Shown: in pieces, positions 35,916 through 43,736 of the stretch
Layout: every line of letters begins with the position of its first letter
Position numbering within the stretch: the stretch's first letter is position 1
Assembly: GCA_002724245.1 (NCBI GenBank)
Contig: PBOG01000060.1
Span: 1 to 64,000 of the forward strand
Direction of reading: 5' to 3'
Length of the DNA stretch: 64,000 bases
Origin: Planctomycetaceae bacterium
Lineage (GTDB): Bacteria > Planctomycetota > Planctomycetia > Pirellulales > Pirellulaceae
Notes under the pieces: generated by a model
The model's database searches: none
The model's input: the letters and a program-made list of their open reading frames with translations, nothing else
What the model was told of the DNA's origin: nothing
Made by a program: the position numbers and the translations under genes

Positions 35916-35965
35916 TCGAAAAAGCATTATATGTTTATTAGAAATAAATAACACTGCTTTTTCGA
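35916..35965. promoter_or_regulatory. 11-base inverted repeat upstream of the polyamine operon
   Basis: TCGAAAAAGCA (35916-35926) and TGCTTTTTCGA (35955-35965) are exact reverse complements, separated by 28 very AT-rich bases containing TATATG and AATAAATAA. The pair frames the probable promoter of the eight-gene operon, whose first start codon is at 35829. It could bind a regulator as two half-sites on the same face of the helix, or form a cruciform or RNA hairpin. Confidence 0.6.
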
Positions 35966-36131
35966 GCCCACAGCTGAATCCATTACGAAGGGAAGCTGCA
36001 TTCCGTCCCAAACGGGTTGCTACCCCAAAATCCGCGCCGGTGGGGCGGCCAGCTTTGGGTAGACTGTGTTTTTACGCACGGATAGAATGAACCCTACGTC
36101 CACGAGCAACGAAAGACGTTTTTTTGGGCCA

Positions 36132-36150
36132 AATTGTATCGCATACAATT
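36132..36150. promoter_or_regulatory. Operator-like palindrome before the DUF1326 gene
   Basis: AATTGTAT-CGC-ATACAATT is a perfect 8-base inverted repeat with a 3-base centre. It lies 18 bases before the ATG at 36169, just upstream of the ribosome site GGGAG (about 36156-36160). The TGTAT-N3-ATACA core resembles the operators of GntR-type repressors. It probably overlaps the transcription start or the -10 region of this gene. Confidence 0.6.
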
Positions 36151-36168
36151 CTCATGGGAGTGTGCACC

Positions 36169-36825
36169 ATGCTGCGTACGTATGTCGGGCTGATCCTTGC
36201 GGCGACCACGAGCCTTTCCTCCGCCAGTGAAATTGGCGGGGTCTATATGGAAACACGAACCTGTGCCGTCTACACCGGACCTTGCTTTGCCAACGCGGAA
36301 ATGGGCCTGACGGGTAAGGACGCAATCATGGCCTGGAGTATCGAGTCGGGGGCACACGATGGCGTTGACGTCGCAGGATTGAACGTCGTGGTCGTGGTCA
36401 GTGCCAACCAGACTCTCGGTTTTCGGGGCGTCGACGATGCCAAACAGCTCAAAAGCCTGATTCTGATTGACGATCGGGCCAATTCCTTGCAGCGACAAGC
36501 CCTGCTCTCGTTTGCCCGCAACCATGCGGGTCGCGCTGGTAAGTCCGCGGTCCGTGTTGATATCGCCCCAATCCGCATGACGCTCGACTTTGTCAACCTT
36601 AAGGGGCACCTGAAAGCAGGTAAAGTCGTCACACTCAAATCGCGCAAGACGCGGCCCGGTGAGTGTATCTGCAAAAATGAAGTCGAATATTATCCCCCGC
36701 TCGCTCAAGTAGATCAGGCCATTCCAGCAACCGCGGAGCAGGGCGAATTCCGGGGGCGGGGACTGGGCCGCCGCTGGTCGACACCCGGCGCCCGTAGCGT
36801 CTACATGGGGACCTTTATCTACTAA
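36169..36825 (+). CDS. Exported DUF1326-family protein
   Basis: The start at ATG 36169 follows GGGAG by 8 bases and gives a signal peptide (LRTYVGLILAATTSLSSA). The 218-residue protein carries the DUF1326 hallmark ETRTCAVYTGPCFANAEMG with paired cysteines, then SGKDAIMAW-like GLTGKDAIMAW and DGVDVAGLNVVVVV. DUF1326 has no established function. The two N-terminal cysteines and a later CIC motif (GECICKNEV) suggest disulphides or metal binding outside the cytoplasm. An operator-like palindrome sits directly before it. Confidence 0.85.
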   Translation: MLRTYVGLILAATTSLSSASEIGGVYMETRTCAVYTGPCFANAEMGLTGKDAIMAWSIESGAHDGVDVAGLNVVVVVSANQTLGFRGVDDAKQLKSLILIDDRANSLQRQALLSFARNHAGRAGKSAVRVDIAPIRMTLDFVNLKGHLKAGKVVTLKSRKTRPGECICKNEVEYYPPLAQVDQAIPATAEQGEFRGRGLGRRWSTPGARSVYMGTFIY

Positions 36826-36840
36826 CGGTCTCCTCCCTAT

Positions 36841-36880
36841 TCACCGAGGCCCTGCTTCGCAGGGAACTGTCGGACGGTGA
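36841..36880 (+). terminator. Nested hairpin after the DUF1326 gene
   Basis: An outer stem TCACCG / CGGTGA encloses a strong inner hairpin CCCTGC-TTC-GCAGGG. It begins 15 bases after the DUF1326 stop. No T-run follows, so it may be a factor-dependent terminator or a 3' stability hairpin. Confidence 0.4.
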
Positions 36881-36900
36881 TAGAACATCACATAGCGAAA

Positions 36901-36980
36901 CACCCGTGTCTCATTTGGAACGCGGGTTTTCTTCTGCGCGAATGACGATTCGAAGCAGATGCGCCGGCGCGACACGGGTG
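36901..36980. ncRNA. Candidate 80-base structured RNA element
   Basis: CACCCGTGTC (36901-36910) and GACACGGGTG (36971-36980) form a perfect 10-base closing stem. Inside it, TCTGC/GCAGA and CGAAT-GACG-ATTCG stack into a second hairpin (about 36933-36960), and the self-complementary GCGCCGGCGC precedes the right arm. The layout, a long closing stem around internal hairpins, is typical of structured RNAs or bidirectional terminators. The strand is undecided and no family is recognised. It is not a tRNA: there is no 7-base acceptor stem with T-loop. Confidence 0.4.
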
Positions 36981-37208
36981 ATTCAAACCGACAACCCCAA
37001 CTGGTGATGCCGCACCACCTCGTTCGATTCGAAAGAAGCGACGATTCCTGGTATTTGCTTGACCGCAGAGTTTCGCATCTCTTTGTACGCCGTATTGCAG
37101 AACGCGTGCAGCCCTGATCCTGAAGGCCCTCAGGACTTGGAGGTCACCCCCCCTGCCCGAGAGGTGCAAAGCCCTGCTTTCAGCATGCCATGCGTTTGCA
37201 TCGCCGGA

Positions 37209-37571
37209 TCAAGAATCCGGCATCACTTTGGGTTGGCGCAGGAAATCGGTAACTGAACTGCTGGCTGGATCAGTCCGCGGGGCAGGATCTGGGGTCAGCA
37301 CAGCCTTCGTCCGTCCCCAAAATCGACTGGTACCACGCTTCATTTTCTGCCACATCGAGGGACGCTTTGACGTGCGGGCCGACCTGGACTTCGCACTTCC
37401 CCATTGCGGCCATTTCCAGCGCCCCGTATACCAAGAGCCTTGATTTGCTTCAGTAACCTGCGGCGACCGCATTTTTCCGGACGAATCGGCACGCTGGCCC
37501 GCTACGGTAGCGCAGCCGCTGATCAAAACCAGACACAATACGACGCCGCACAAGGCACGCAACACCATCAT
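37209..37571 (-). CDS. Small lipoprotein
   Basis: The start at ATG 37571 has GGAGAG 4 bases upstream. The 120-residue protein has a lipoprotein signal (LRALCGVVLCLVLISGC, with the lipobox LISGC at about residue 19). The mature part is basic and disordered-looking (WKWPQWGSAKSRSARTSKRP), ending PKVMPDS. This is a common type of short planctomycete lipoprotein. Function unknown. It may be related in style to the lipoprotein at 43398-43607, but the sequences do not clearly match. Confidence 0.7.
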   Translation of the reverse strand: MMVLRALCGVVLCLVLISGCATVAGQRADSSGKMRSPQVTEANQGSWYTGRWKWPQWGSAKSRSARTSKRPSMWQKMKRGTSRFWGRTKAVLTPDPAPRTDPASSSVTDFLRQPKVMPDS

Positions 37572-37776
37572 CGGTCTCTCTCCAACGCGAACCAGTAACA
37601 CGGCAGGGAGTGTTGCAGAACCAACTCAGCGCGTCTAGGCCAGTCGTACGACACCGCGAAATCGCTGTAACGATGGGATGAGAAATCGGATAAATTGGCG
37701 TTTTCGAGAGTGACGGGTACTACAGCCACAGCCCACTGGCAGGCCGTCCTGCCGGGTACAGCACCGGAGAAATACC

Positions 37777-38424
37777 GTGGATTGCCCAACATGCAAAACC
37801 GAATTGGTCAACGAACAATATGAAGGCCACCCGGTCTTCCGCTGCCCGGCATGCTCTGGCTACTTGATGAAACGCCAGCGGATGGCCCAGATCCAGTCAA
37901 ATCGCGAGACGAGTTCAGAACAGCTGGAACACCATGCTGAAAAGCGAGCAACCACCGATCGCACCGACTTGATTCGCTGTCCGCGGTGCCGCGTCCAACG
38001 TATGAACAAAGAGAAAGTCCATTTTGACCAGCGTCCGGATGAGTCCTTTCAGCTCGACGTTTGTCGCAAATGCCAAATGGTCTGGTTTGACGGTGGCGAG
38101 CTGGCCAAGCTCCAGCTCGACTACGAGTCCAGTATCAAAGCGATTGACCAAGTGGAACGCCAGCAACTCGCGCAAGGTCTTAGCGAAGATCGCAAGGAAC
38201 AGCTTGAGGAACGCATCGCAGCAATGCCGATGGCATCGAACACACCCGGAGCGCATCTCATAAACCTCTGGCCCTGGATTGGAGCCGGCATCCTCCTGAC
38301 AACTACCCTGATCCTGCTGCTGCCTGGTTTTTTCGATAACAGCAAAACCGCGAATTACCTGTTGGTCATTCCTAGCCTGCTACTCGGGCTAGCGCTTGGC
38401 CTAATAGGCCTGTTACGCCACTAA
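37777..38424 (+). CDS. Zinc-ribbon (TFIIB-type) membrane protein
   Basis: The start is GTG 37777, 7 bases after GGAGA. The 215-residue protein has two zinc ribbons: CPTCKTEL...CPACSGYLM (residues 3-30) and CPRCRVQRM...CRKCQMVWFDGGEL (about 69-110), matching the zf-TFIIB family (VCxxCxGxWxDxGEL). A helical linker follows, then two hydrophobic segments near the C-terminus (LWPWIGAGILLTTTLILLLPG and YLLVIPSLLLGLALGLIGLL). It may act in regulating membrane or metal-related processes, but the family is uncharacterised. Confidence 0.85.
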   Translation: MDCPTCKTELVNEQYEGHPVFRCPACSGYLMKRQRMAQIQSNRETSSEQLEHHAEKRATTDRTDLIRCPRCRVQRMNKEKVHFDQRPDESFQLDVCRKCQMVWFDGGELAKLQLDYESSIKAIDQVERQQLAQGLSEDRKEQLEERIAAMPMASNTPGAHLINLWPWIGAGILLTTTLILLLPGFFDNSKTANYLLVIPSLLLGLALGLIGLLRH

Positions 38425-38515
38425 CCGGCTCCCCCCAGGTCCGCTCACCACAAGTACCAGGCGGACACCGAACCAATCGATCCAAGCTGGGGCCAGACAA
38501 CCCAACCAGCTGAGC

Positions 38516-41134
38516 CTAAAACCAACCCAGCGCCATCAAGCTGTAGCGGACGACAAAGCCGGCACCAACCACGCTGACCATGCTCATCAGCTTGATGAGG
38601 ATGTTCAAGCTTGGCCCACTGGTATCTTTGAACGGATCGCCAACCGTATCGCCCACGACACCCGCCTTGTGTGCATCCGACCCCTTACCACCAAAATGGC
38701 CAGCCTCGATGTACTTCTTGGCATTGTCCCAGGCACCTCCCGCATTGGCCATGAAAATGGCCACACAGAAACCACAAGTCAACGTACCGACCAGGAGTCC
38801 CAATACTCCACCCACGCCCAGCAGGAAACCTGTGACAATCGGGGTAATTAGCCCCAGCAGCGAAGGCATCAACATCTCTCTCTGGGCAGCCACCGTACTA
38901 ATCCTGACGGGGGCCGCATAATCTGGCGTCGTGGTCCCTGCCATGATCCCATCGTCTTCACGAAACTGGCGGCGTACCTCTTCGACCATCCCCTGCGCCG
39001 CGCGTCCCACCGCTTCCATGGTCATCGCACAAAAGACGAAGGTTGCCATACAGCCGATAAAGATCCCCACCAACACCTTGGGATTCATTAGTGAAGCGTC
39101 ATAGTAACGCGCATAATCGGGCAAGCTCGCATTCTGTGCTGACACCAGTTCGAGTGTGACAGCACCATCTGCATCCTTTACCGTAAGCTCACGCGTTCGC
39201 GCCTCTGAGCCGGTGATTAACTCGGCTGGGAGCGGTCCCTTAGCCACTTTTTGCCAGGCTTCTTTACGGGCATCCACAGGCATGATCAACCACGCCTCGC
39301 TGTGCTCGTTACTGTCAGCGTCCTTCTTCTCCGTCACGAGTTGGTTCGTTAATTTGTACCAGCCCTGAGGGGCACCCGCAGCCACTACACTCGGGGAAGG
39401 ATCTTCCGCCCAGTGCTTGAATCCCATCCGGACTTCTTCGATATAAGCTGCCAACAGTGCCAGGGCCGTCAGTGCCGCCGAGCCAATGGCAAAACCCTTA
39501 CCCGTTGCCGCTGTTGTATTACCCAGACTATCGAGCGCATCGGTCCGCTCGCGCACAATCGGCTCCAAGCCCGACATTTCGGCATTTCCGCCGGCGTTAT
39601 CAGCAATCGGACCGTAGGCGTCCGTCGCCAGCGTAATCCCCAGTGTGCTCAGCATGCCGACCGCCGCGATACCGACACCGTACAAGCCGAGTGCAAAATA
39701 TTCGACTTCCGCAAACCCCTTCCCCCAGGTCGCCGCACCAAACGCACCTAAAGTCGCTACGCAAACCACGATAATCGGCACCCAGACACTCTTCATCCCA
39801 GCAGCAACGCCACCAATAATGACTGTCGCCGGACCGGTAACACATTGCGCGGCCAAATCCTGCGTCGGCTTGAACTCATCGCTGGTCTCGTACTCCGTCC
39901 ACTTGCCAATGAGCCAACCGGCAGCCAGTCCGATCATAACACTGATCGACACGCCCCAGAATTGAAGGTTCCAAATCCACAGCGTCAGGAGGACGGCCGC
40001 CACCGCCACTGCTATTGTCGATAGATTAATTCCTTTAGCCAATGCCTTAAGGAGCGCTTTCTGGCTGGCATCTTCATCCGTTTTGACCATCTGGATACCC
40101 AGAATCGAGAGGCCAATTCCGACGCCAGCGATCACCATCGGCAAGAACAGAGCCCTGAGCTGCCAATCCATCACTGCCCCGCCTAACTGCTCCTTTTCGA
40201 TCAAGTCACCGCTGGCAAAGGCGGCCACACCAAGTGCAGCCGTCGCCAGAATCGATCCACAGTAGGATTCATACAGGTCGGCTCCCATACCTGCCACATC
40301 GCCGACGTTGTCGCCCACATTGTCCGCAATGGTGGCTGGATTACGGGGATCATCTTCAGGAATGCCCGCTTCCACCTTACCGACCAGATCCGCACCAACG
40401 TCGGCGGCCTTGGTGAAAATGCCACCACCGACACGTGCGAATAGCGCCTGACAACTGGCTCCCATTCCAAAACAAAGCATTGTCACCGTGATCTCGATAA
40501 GTCCGACGTGAAAGTACCACCGCAAAATCGCATACCAGATCGTAATGTCGAGTAATCCCAGGCCGACCACCGTCAAGCCCATCACCGCTCCCGAGCGAAA
40601 CGCAACTTGCAGCCCCGCATTGAGTGACTGCTGCGCACCGGCGGCAGTACGACTACTCGCCCAGGTCGCCGTTTTCATACCAAAATAGCCGGCCAGCCCG
40701 GAGAAAAATCCACCCGTCAAGAAGGCAAACGGAACAAAATCGCTCTGCACCCCTAAATAAGCCGCAACTCCAAGCAACAAGCAAATGACTACGAAAAAGA
40801 CGAATACGACCTTGTATTGCTGGGTCAGGTAAGCCTTTGCTCCATCGCGCACGTGACCGGCAATCTCAATCATTTTCGGATTGCCTTCGTCTGCCTCCAT
40901 CATGGACTTGTAGAACTTTACGGCAAAACCGAGTGCGATGATCGATCCCACAAAGGCAATCGCCCACCAGACCTGTTCCAGTATCCCTACTCCTGCTTCA
41001 GGAGTAGGCGAATCGTCCTGGGCGAACAGCGGTGACTGAAACGCCGGCACCAATAGCGTTCCGAAGGCCAACAAGACATGAGACCAACGACCAAACAGGC
41101 CTCTGGATTGCGCCAACATCCGTCGAGTTTCCAT
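38516..41134 (-). CDS. hppA: Membrane pyrophosphatase, K+-dependent type, with extra domain
   Basis: The 872-residue protein is a membrane-integral pyrophosphatase that couples PPi hydrolysis to H+ or Na+ export. The active-site motif DVGADLVGK (245-253), [20 protein letters not shown] (271-290) and the C-terminal [17 protein letters not shown] are all present. [10 protein letters not shown] (538-547) has Ala542 where K+-independent enzymes have Lys, and Gly545, which marks the K+-dependent class, usually Na+-pumping. Usual length is about 660-770. The excess comes from an N-terminal leader and an insertion of about 105 polar residues (571-675) between two membrane helices. The insertion is on the loop side and of unknown role. 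ATG 41134 follows GGAGAAGG. Confidence 0.96.
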   Translation of the reverse strand: METRRMLAQSRGLFGRWSHVLLAFGTLLVPAFQSPLFAQDDSPTPEAGVGILEQVWWAIAFVGSIIALGFAVKFYKSMMEADEGNPKMIEIAGHVRDGAKAYLTQQYKVVFVFFVVICLLLGVAAYLGVQSDFVPFAFLTGGFFSGLAGYFGMKTATWASSRTAAGAQQSLNAGLQVAFRSGAVMGLTVVGLGLLDITIWYAILRWYFHVGLIEITVTMLCFGMGASCQALFARVGGGIFTKAADVGADLVGKVEAGIPEDDPRNPATIADNVGDNVGDVAGMGADLYESYCGSILATAALGVAAFASGDLIEKEQLGGAVMDWQLRALFLPMVIAGVGIGLSILGIQMVKTDEDASQKALLKALAKGINLSTIAVAVAAVLLTLWIWNLQFWGVSISVMIGLAAGWLIGKWTEYETSDEFKPTQDLAAQCVTGPATVIIGGVAAGMKSVWVPIIVVCVATLGAFGAATWGKGFAEVEYFALGLYGVGIAAVGMLSTLGITLATDAYGPIADNAGGNAEMSGLEPIVRERTDALDSLGNTTAATGKGFAIGSAALTALALLAAYIEEVRMGFKHWAEDPSPSVVAAGAPQGWYKLTNQLVTEKKDADSNEHSEAWLIMPVDARKEAWQKVAKGPLPAELITGSEARTRELTVKDADGAVTLELVSAQNASLPDYARYYDASLMNPKVLVGIFIGCMATFVFCAMTMEAVGRAAQGMVEEVRRQFREDDGIMAGTTTPDYAAPVRISTVAAQREMLMPSLLGLITPIVTGFLLGVGGVLGLLVGTLTCGFCVAIFMANAGGAWDNAKKYIEAGHFGGKGSDAHKAGVVGDTVGDPFKDTSGPSLNILIKLMSMVSVVGAGFVVRYSLMALGWF

Positions 41135-41570
41135 CGTTTTCCGATTCCTTCTCCGAAATTACCAAACGAAAATTGGGGGACCCTACTCCGGGAACAATAC
41201 GTTAGCTGGTCGCCAGTGATGCCCGGTGACCACGTTTCGAAACAAGAGCGCGCGGCAATCGGGATGCGTAATTCGTCCCTGATTCGCGCGGCCGCTGGTA
41301 AAGGTAGGCATTGTCGCTCAGCAAGCCATTCTTGTCGGAGTCTACCGACCTGGCATCCCGCACTGCCGGCGGGAAATGCCGTAAAACGGCGAAGTTTAAA
41401 TCATGATGTGAAGAAATGTCAACTGCTACCCCAACAAGGCCCGCATTCCGGGAATCCGGGCACGCTCCGAACCGCCTCCGAACACCGCCATCGGCCCCCC
41501 CTCTGCCCGGAGGGAGTGACCAGTCCCCCCCCTTCCCAGACGCCAGCTACGCCGTCACTTTGACAACCGA
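41135..41570. other. 436-base region upstream of hppA without a gene
   Basis: No coding region. On the hppA (minus) side a long imperfect hairpin lies at 41248-41289: AATCGGGA / TCCC-T-GATT with a single bulge, extended by GCGCG/CGCGC, about 115 bases upstream of the hppA ATG. It could be in the 5' leader. The right part (41450-41560) is C-rich and featureless, trailing the aldo/keto reductase stop at 41571. Confidence 0.45.
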
Positions 41571-42581
41571 TTACGAACCACAACTACCCTCTCCAGCCGG
41601 TGGATTTTGCCCTGCGGCAGCCAATTGTCGGCAAAGTGGCTCCGGTAAGGGTCCCGCCAGCAGGCTGCCCACGGCCTGCTGGACCTGCGACGGCGAGCTG
41701 AAACCAACGATAGCGGCCTGGATCTGCGGGTGGCGAAGCACATAACGCAGCCCTGCGTCGGCCAGCGACGCCCCTGAGTCCAGCAGCTCGGCGACTTGCG
41801 CCGCCCGCTCTGCATCACGCTGAAACAGGTCCAGCGGGAAAAATTTGGTTTTGAAAGTATGTGGCGCGGGGGGTTGCCCCACCATGGCGCCGCCCGCATA
41901 GACTCGAATCGCGAAGACTCCCATCCGCTGCGCTGCGCAGGCATCAATGACGTTGCCATAATCGGTTTCTGGGAAAGCCTCGGAAACCACACATCCCGCA
42001 CTGGGGTTGAGCACATTATAGGGCACCTGCATTGTCGCAAAACGCCCGCTGCCAATCACTTCGCGTAACGCGGCCGGCCCCCCGATTCCGGTCAAACCAA
42101 GGTGCTCTACGACGCCCCTGGAACGCAACCGGTCCAGCGTCTCCAGGACTCCGCCGGATCCGAGTACGTCCTGGGGGGTGAGGCTCGTCGGTTCATCACC
42201 GCGACCGACCGTGACCGAGTTATGCAGCTGCAGCAACGTCAACCGCTCAACCCGCAGACGCGTCAGGCTCCCCATCACGGAGGCCTCTATATTCCCCGAA
42301 ATATCTTCGAGGTCAGCGGGCATTAAACGCACCTTCGTCGCTAAATGCACCTTATCCACAGCCGCCAATTCCGCCAGCGTTGCGCCCAGGCTCTCTTCGG
42401 ACCTCCCCATTCCGTAAGTCGCAGCGGTGTCAAACCAATTGACCCCCAACTCGAGTGCCTGCTCAACGGTGGCACGCTGTAACTGCCTGGCATCCCCGGT
42501 CATCAACTGCGGAATTGGACCGGCGCCAAACGCGACGCGAGAAACCGTCAGGTCGGTGCTGCCCAAATTGGCATACTCCAT
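41571..42581 (-). CDS. Aldo/keto reductase coupled to a selenoprotein gene
   Basis: The start ATG 42581 overlaps the preceding stop (TGATG), and the resulting 336-residue protein begins MEYANLGSTDLTVSRVAFGAG, the normal AKR N-terminus. The catalytic tetrad is visible as Asp (NWFDTAATYG), Tyr (ATYGMGRSE), Lys (HLATKVRLM) and His (LLQLHNS). It is NAD(P)H-dependent and cytoplasmic. The substrate may be an aldehyde or ketone, possibly linked to detoxification together with the upstream AhpD-like selenoprotein. The longer frame from 42740 overlaps that gene and is rejected. Confidence 0.92.
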   Translation of the reverse strand: MEYANLGSTDLTVSRVAFGAGPIPQLMTGDARQLQRATVEQALELGVNWFDTAATYGMGRSEESLGATLAELAAVDKVHLATKVRLMPADLEDISGNIEASVMGSLTRLRVERLTLLQLHNSVTVGRGDEPTSLTPQDVLGSGGVLETLDRLRSRGVVEHLGLTGIGGPAALREVIGSGRFATMQVPYNVLNPSAGCVVSEAFPETDYGNVIDACAAQRMGVFAIRVYAGGAMVGQPPAPHTFKTKFFPLDLFQRDAERAAQVAELLDSGASLADAGLRYVLRHPQIQAAIVGFSSPSQVQQAVGSLLAGPLPEPLCRQLAAAGQNPPAGEGSCGS

Positions 42582-43189
42582 CAGCTCTGGCCCTTCTCCG
42601 CTGGCGGGGGCGGTGTTTTTCCGCGTGTGGCGTCTGTCAGGTAGCCAGGATCCTGCAATCCGAACGCATCTGCGACACGATTGAACCAGGCAAACATAGC
42701 CGTGACATAGACGGCTTCCGCAATCTGCGGGTCTTGCCATCCGACAGTCCGTAACTCCTCGGCATCAGCCGCCGTAATGCGGTACGACTCACGGGTCAGC
42801 CGGACCACAAACTCGAGCAATTTGCGTTCTGCCAGCTCCAGCCCCGCCTCCGCCACGTTACCGCGGCAGAGTGCTTCCACCTGACTTGCCTGGGCTCCCT
42901 GCAACTGCAGGAAATATCCATGCGACCCCGTTCAGTAGAGGCATCGGTTCAACCCGGAAACAAGTGTCGCAATCATCTCCTTCAGCCGACGTGTCAACTG
43001 ACCATCGGAAAACTGCAGGCCGTAGCTGAATTCCACCACCGATTTAAGCAAGTCCGGATTCAGGCTGAAGCACTTGAGAATTTCAGGCACCTCAGTCCGT
43101 TCCGGATTGGCACTTAACCAGGCCTGGTACACCTCCCCCACTGTGCCGGTAGCCTGATCCTCGTCGACCCAGCGAATCCAAGGCGGCAC
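42581..43189 (-). CDS. AhpD-like selenoprotein with in-frame UGA (CxxU)
   Basis: The frame from GTG 43189, with the strong ribosome site AAGGAG 7 bases upstream, runs 85 codons to a TGA (42932-42934) and then stays open to 42581 in the same frame. The joined 202-residue product is a carboxymuconolactone decarboxylase/AhpD-like peroxidase-related protein: KEMIATLVSGLNRC, LY, Sec86, TGSHGYFLQLQG. The TGA falls exactly on the second Cys of the family CxxCxxxH motif, giving C83-L-Y-U86-x3-H90. A SECIS-like hairpin follows the TGA. selA and selB are in this window. Thus the TGA is read as selenocysteine, and the gene is not a pseudogene. Likely role: thiol/selenol-based reduction of peroxides or related oxidants. 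It is translationally coupled to the aldo/keto reductase. Confidence 0.9.
42895..42914 (-). promoter_or_regulatory. SECIS-like hairpin after the UGA codon
   Basis: On the minus strand, bases +18 to +37 after the UGA form an 8-pair stem (UUUCCUGC / GCAGGGAG, including two G-U pairs) with a 4-base loop AGUU that contains a G. Distance from the UGA to the loop (about 25 bases), stem length and a G in the apical loop fit bacterial SECIS elements bound by SelB. The hairpin is inside the coding frame, as is normal in bacteria. Confidence 0.8.
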
Positions 43190-43397
43190 AAATCCACTCC
43201 TTGTGTTTGCACAGCATAAAACCCCGCCACGCAGCTCGGGTTGGCGGCCTCAACCTGGGGCAACCCGCGGCTCAGCCTGCCGCAAAAAGCGGAATACGTC
43301 AAGCTGGGAACCCGCGAGAGCGAACTACGAGCTGACGCCAGCCAGGTCGCCCGGACAGGAAGATCTGGACCAGTCCATCCCGGCAACACCGGGATAC

Positions 43398-43607
43398 TCA
43401 GCGGCCCGTAAAGCCGACGTTCTGTTCGACCTGTCGGGCGCGCGAATCGAGACCAAATCGCTCACCGCGAGGACGGAACTGCTCCGACCAGGAGCCGGTC
43501 TGCAGCTCCGAGTCGGACCCCGTCATCGGCTGCCAACTGGCACAACCCGCTACCGCTGCCATAATGGCAAACACTCCGAATACGAACCCACTGCGAAGTT
43601 GCCTCAC
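43398..43607 (-). CDS. Small lipoprotein upstream of the selenoprotein gene
   Basis: The start GTG 43607 follows GGAG by 2-5 bases and gives a 69-residue protein with a signal sequence (RSGFVFGVFAIMAAVAGC, lipobox VAGC). The mature part of about 45 residues is charged (GSWSEQFRPRGERFGLDSRARQVEQ). It lies 208 bases before the selenoprotein gene on the same strand and ends 130 bases from the divergent bshB1 gene. Short lipoproteins of this type are common in planctomycetes. Function unknown. Confidence 0.65.
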   Translation of the reverse strand: MRQLRSGFVFGVFAIMAAVAGCASWQPMTGSDSELQTGSWSEQFRPRGERFGLDSRARQVEQNVGFTGR

Positions 43608-43736
43608 GACTCCATTCCTTTGCAGACAGGAAACGTGGCCCCAGCGGACCGCCAGAACTGACACCGAGCTGGCGCGAAGGTTGGCAAAATCTTCCGCGCC
43701 TGTCCAGACCACTCCACCGACTTCGGAAATAGAAAA

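Larger units (their letters stand above)
35830..36168. other. 339-base divergent region upstream of the polyamine operon
   Basis: No gene is present. The region separates the DUF4178-led operon (minus) from the DUF1326 gene (plus) and contains two inverted repeats listed separately, one AT-rich and 86 bases upstream of the DUF4178 start, one 18 bases upstream of the DUF1326 start. The AT-rich stretch 35916-35965 is the most likely place for the operon promoter. Confidence 0.6.
36826..37208. other. 383-base convergent intergenic region with strong RNA-fold signals
   Basis: No credible reading frame is present between the DUF1326 gene and the lipoprotein gene, which converge here. Two stacked inverted-repeat structures (36841-36880 and 36901-36980) are listed separately. 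A third perfect stem (GCCGGAT, 5-base loop, ATCCGGC, 37203-37221) spans the lipoprotein stop codon and may end the minus-strand transcript. Confidence 0.5.

Noticed and set aside
36888-37169. 93-residue frame on the minus strand
   Set aside because: It has no recognisable motif, its composition is unlike its neighbours, and it runs through the 80-base inverted-repeat structure, so it is better seen as non-coding.
41416-41745. 109-residue plus-strand frame near hppA
   Set aside because: It overlaps the aldo/keto reductase gene antisense, is Pro/Ser-rich and has no ribosome site; a shadow frame.
42582-42740. Longer N-terminus for the aldo/keto reductase
   Set aside because: The extra 53 residues overlap the selenoprotein gene in another frame and lack family resemblance. 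The ATG at 42581 gives the normal AKR start.
42581-42904. Two separate genes or a pseudogene at the AhpD-like locus
   Set aside because: The frame is the same on both sides of the TGA, both parts match one protein family, and the TGA sits on a catalytic Cys position with a SECIS-like hairpin. One selenoprotein explains all of this.
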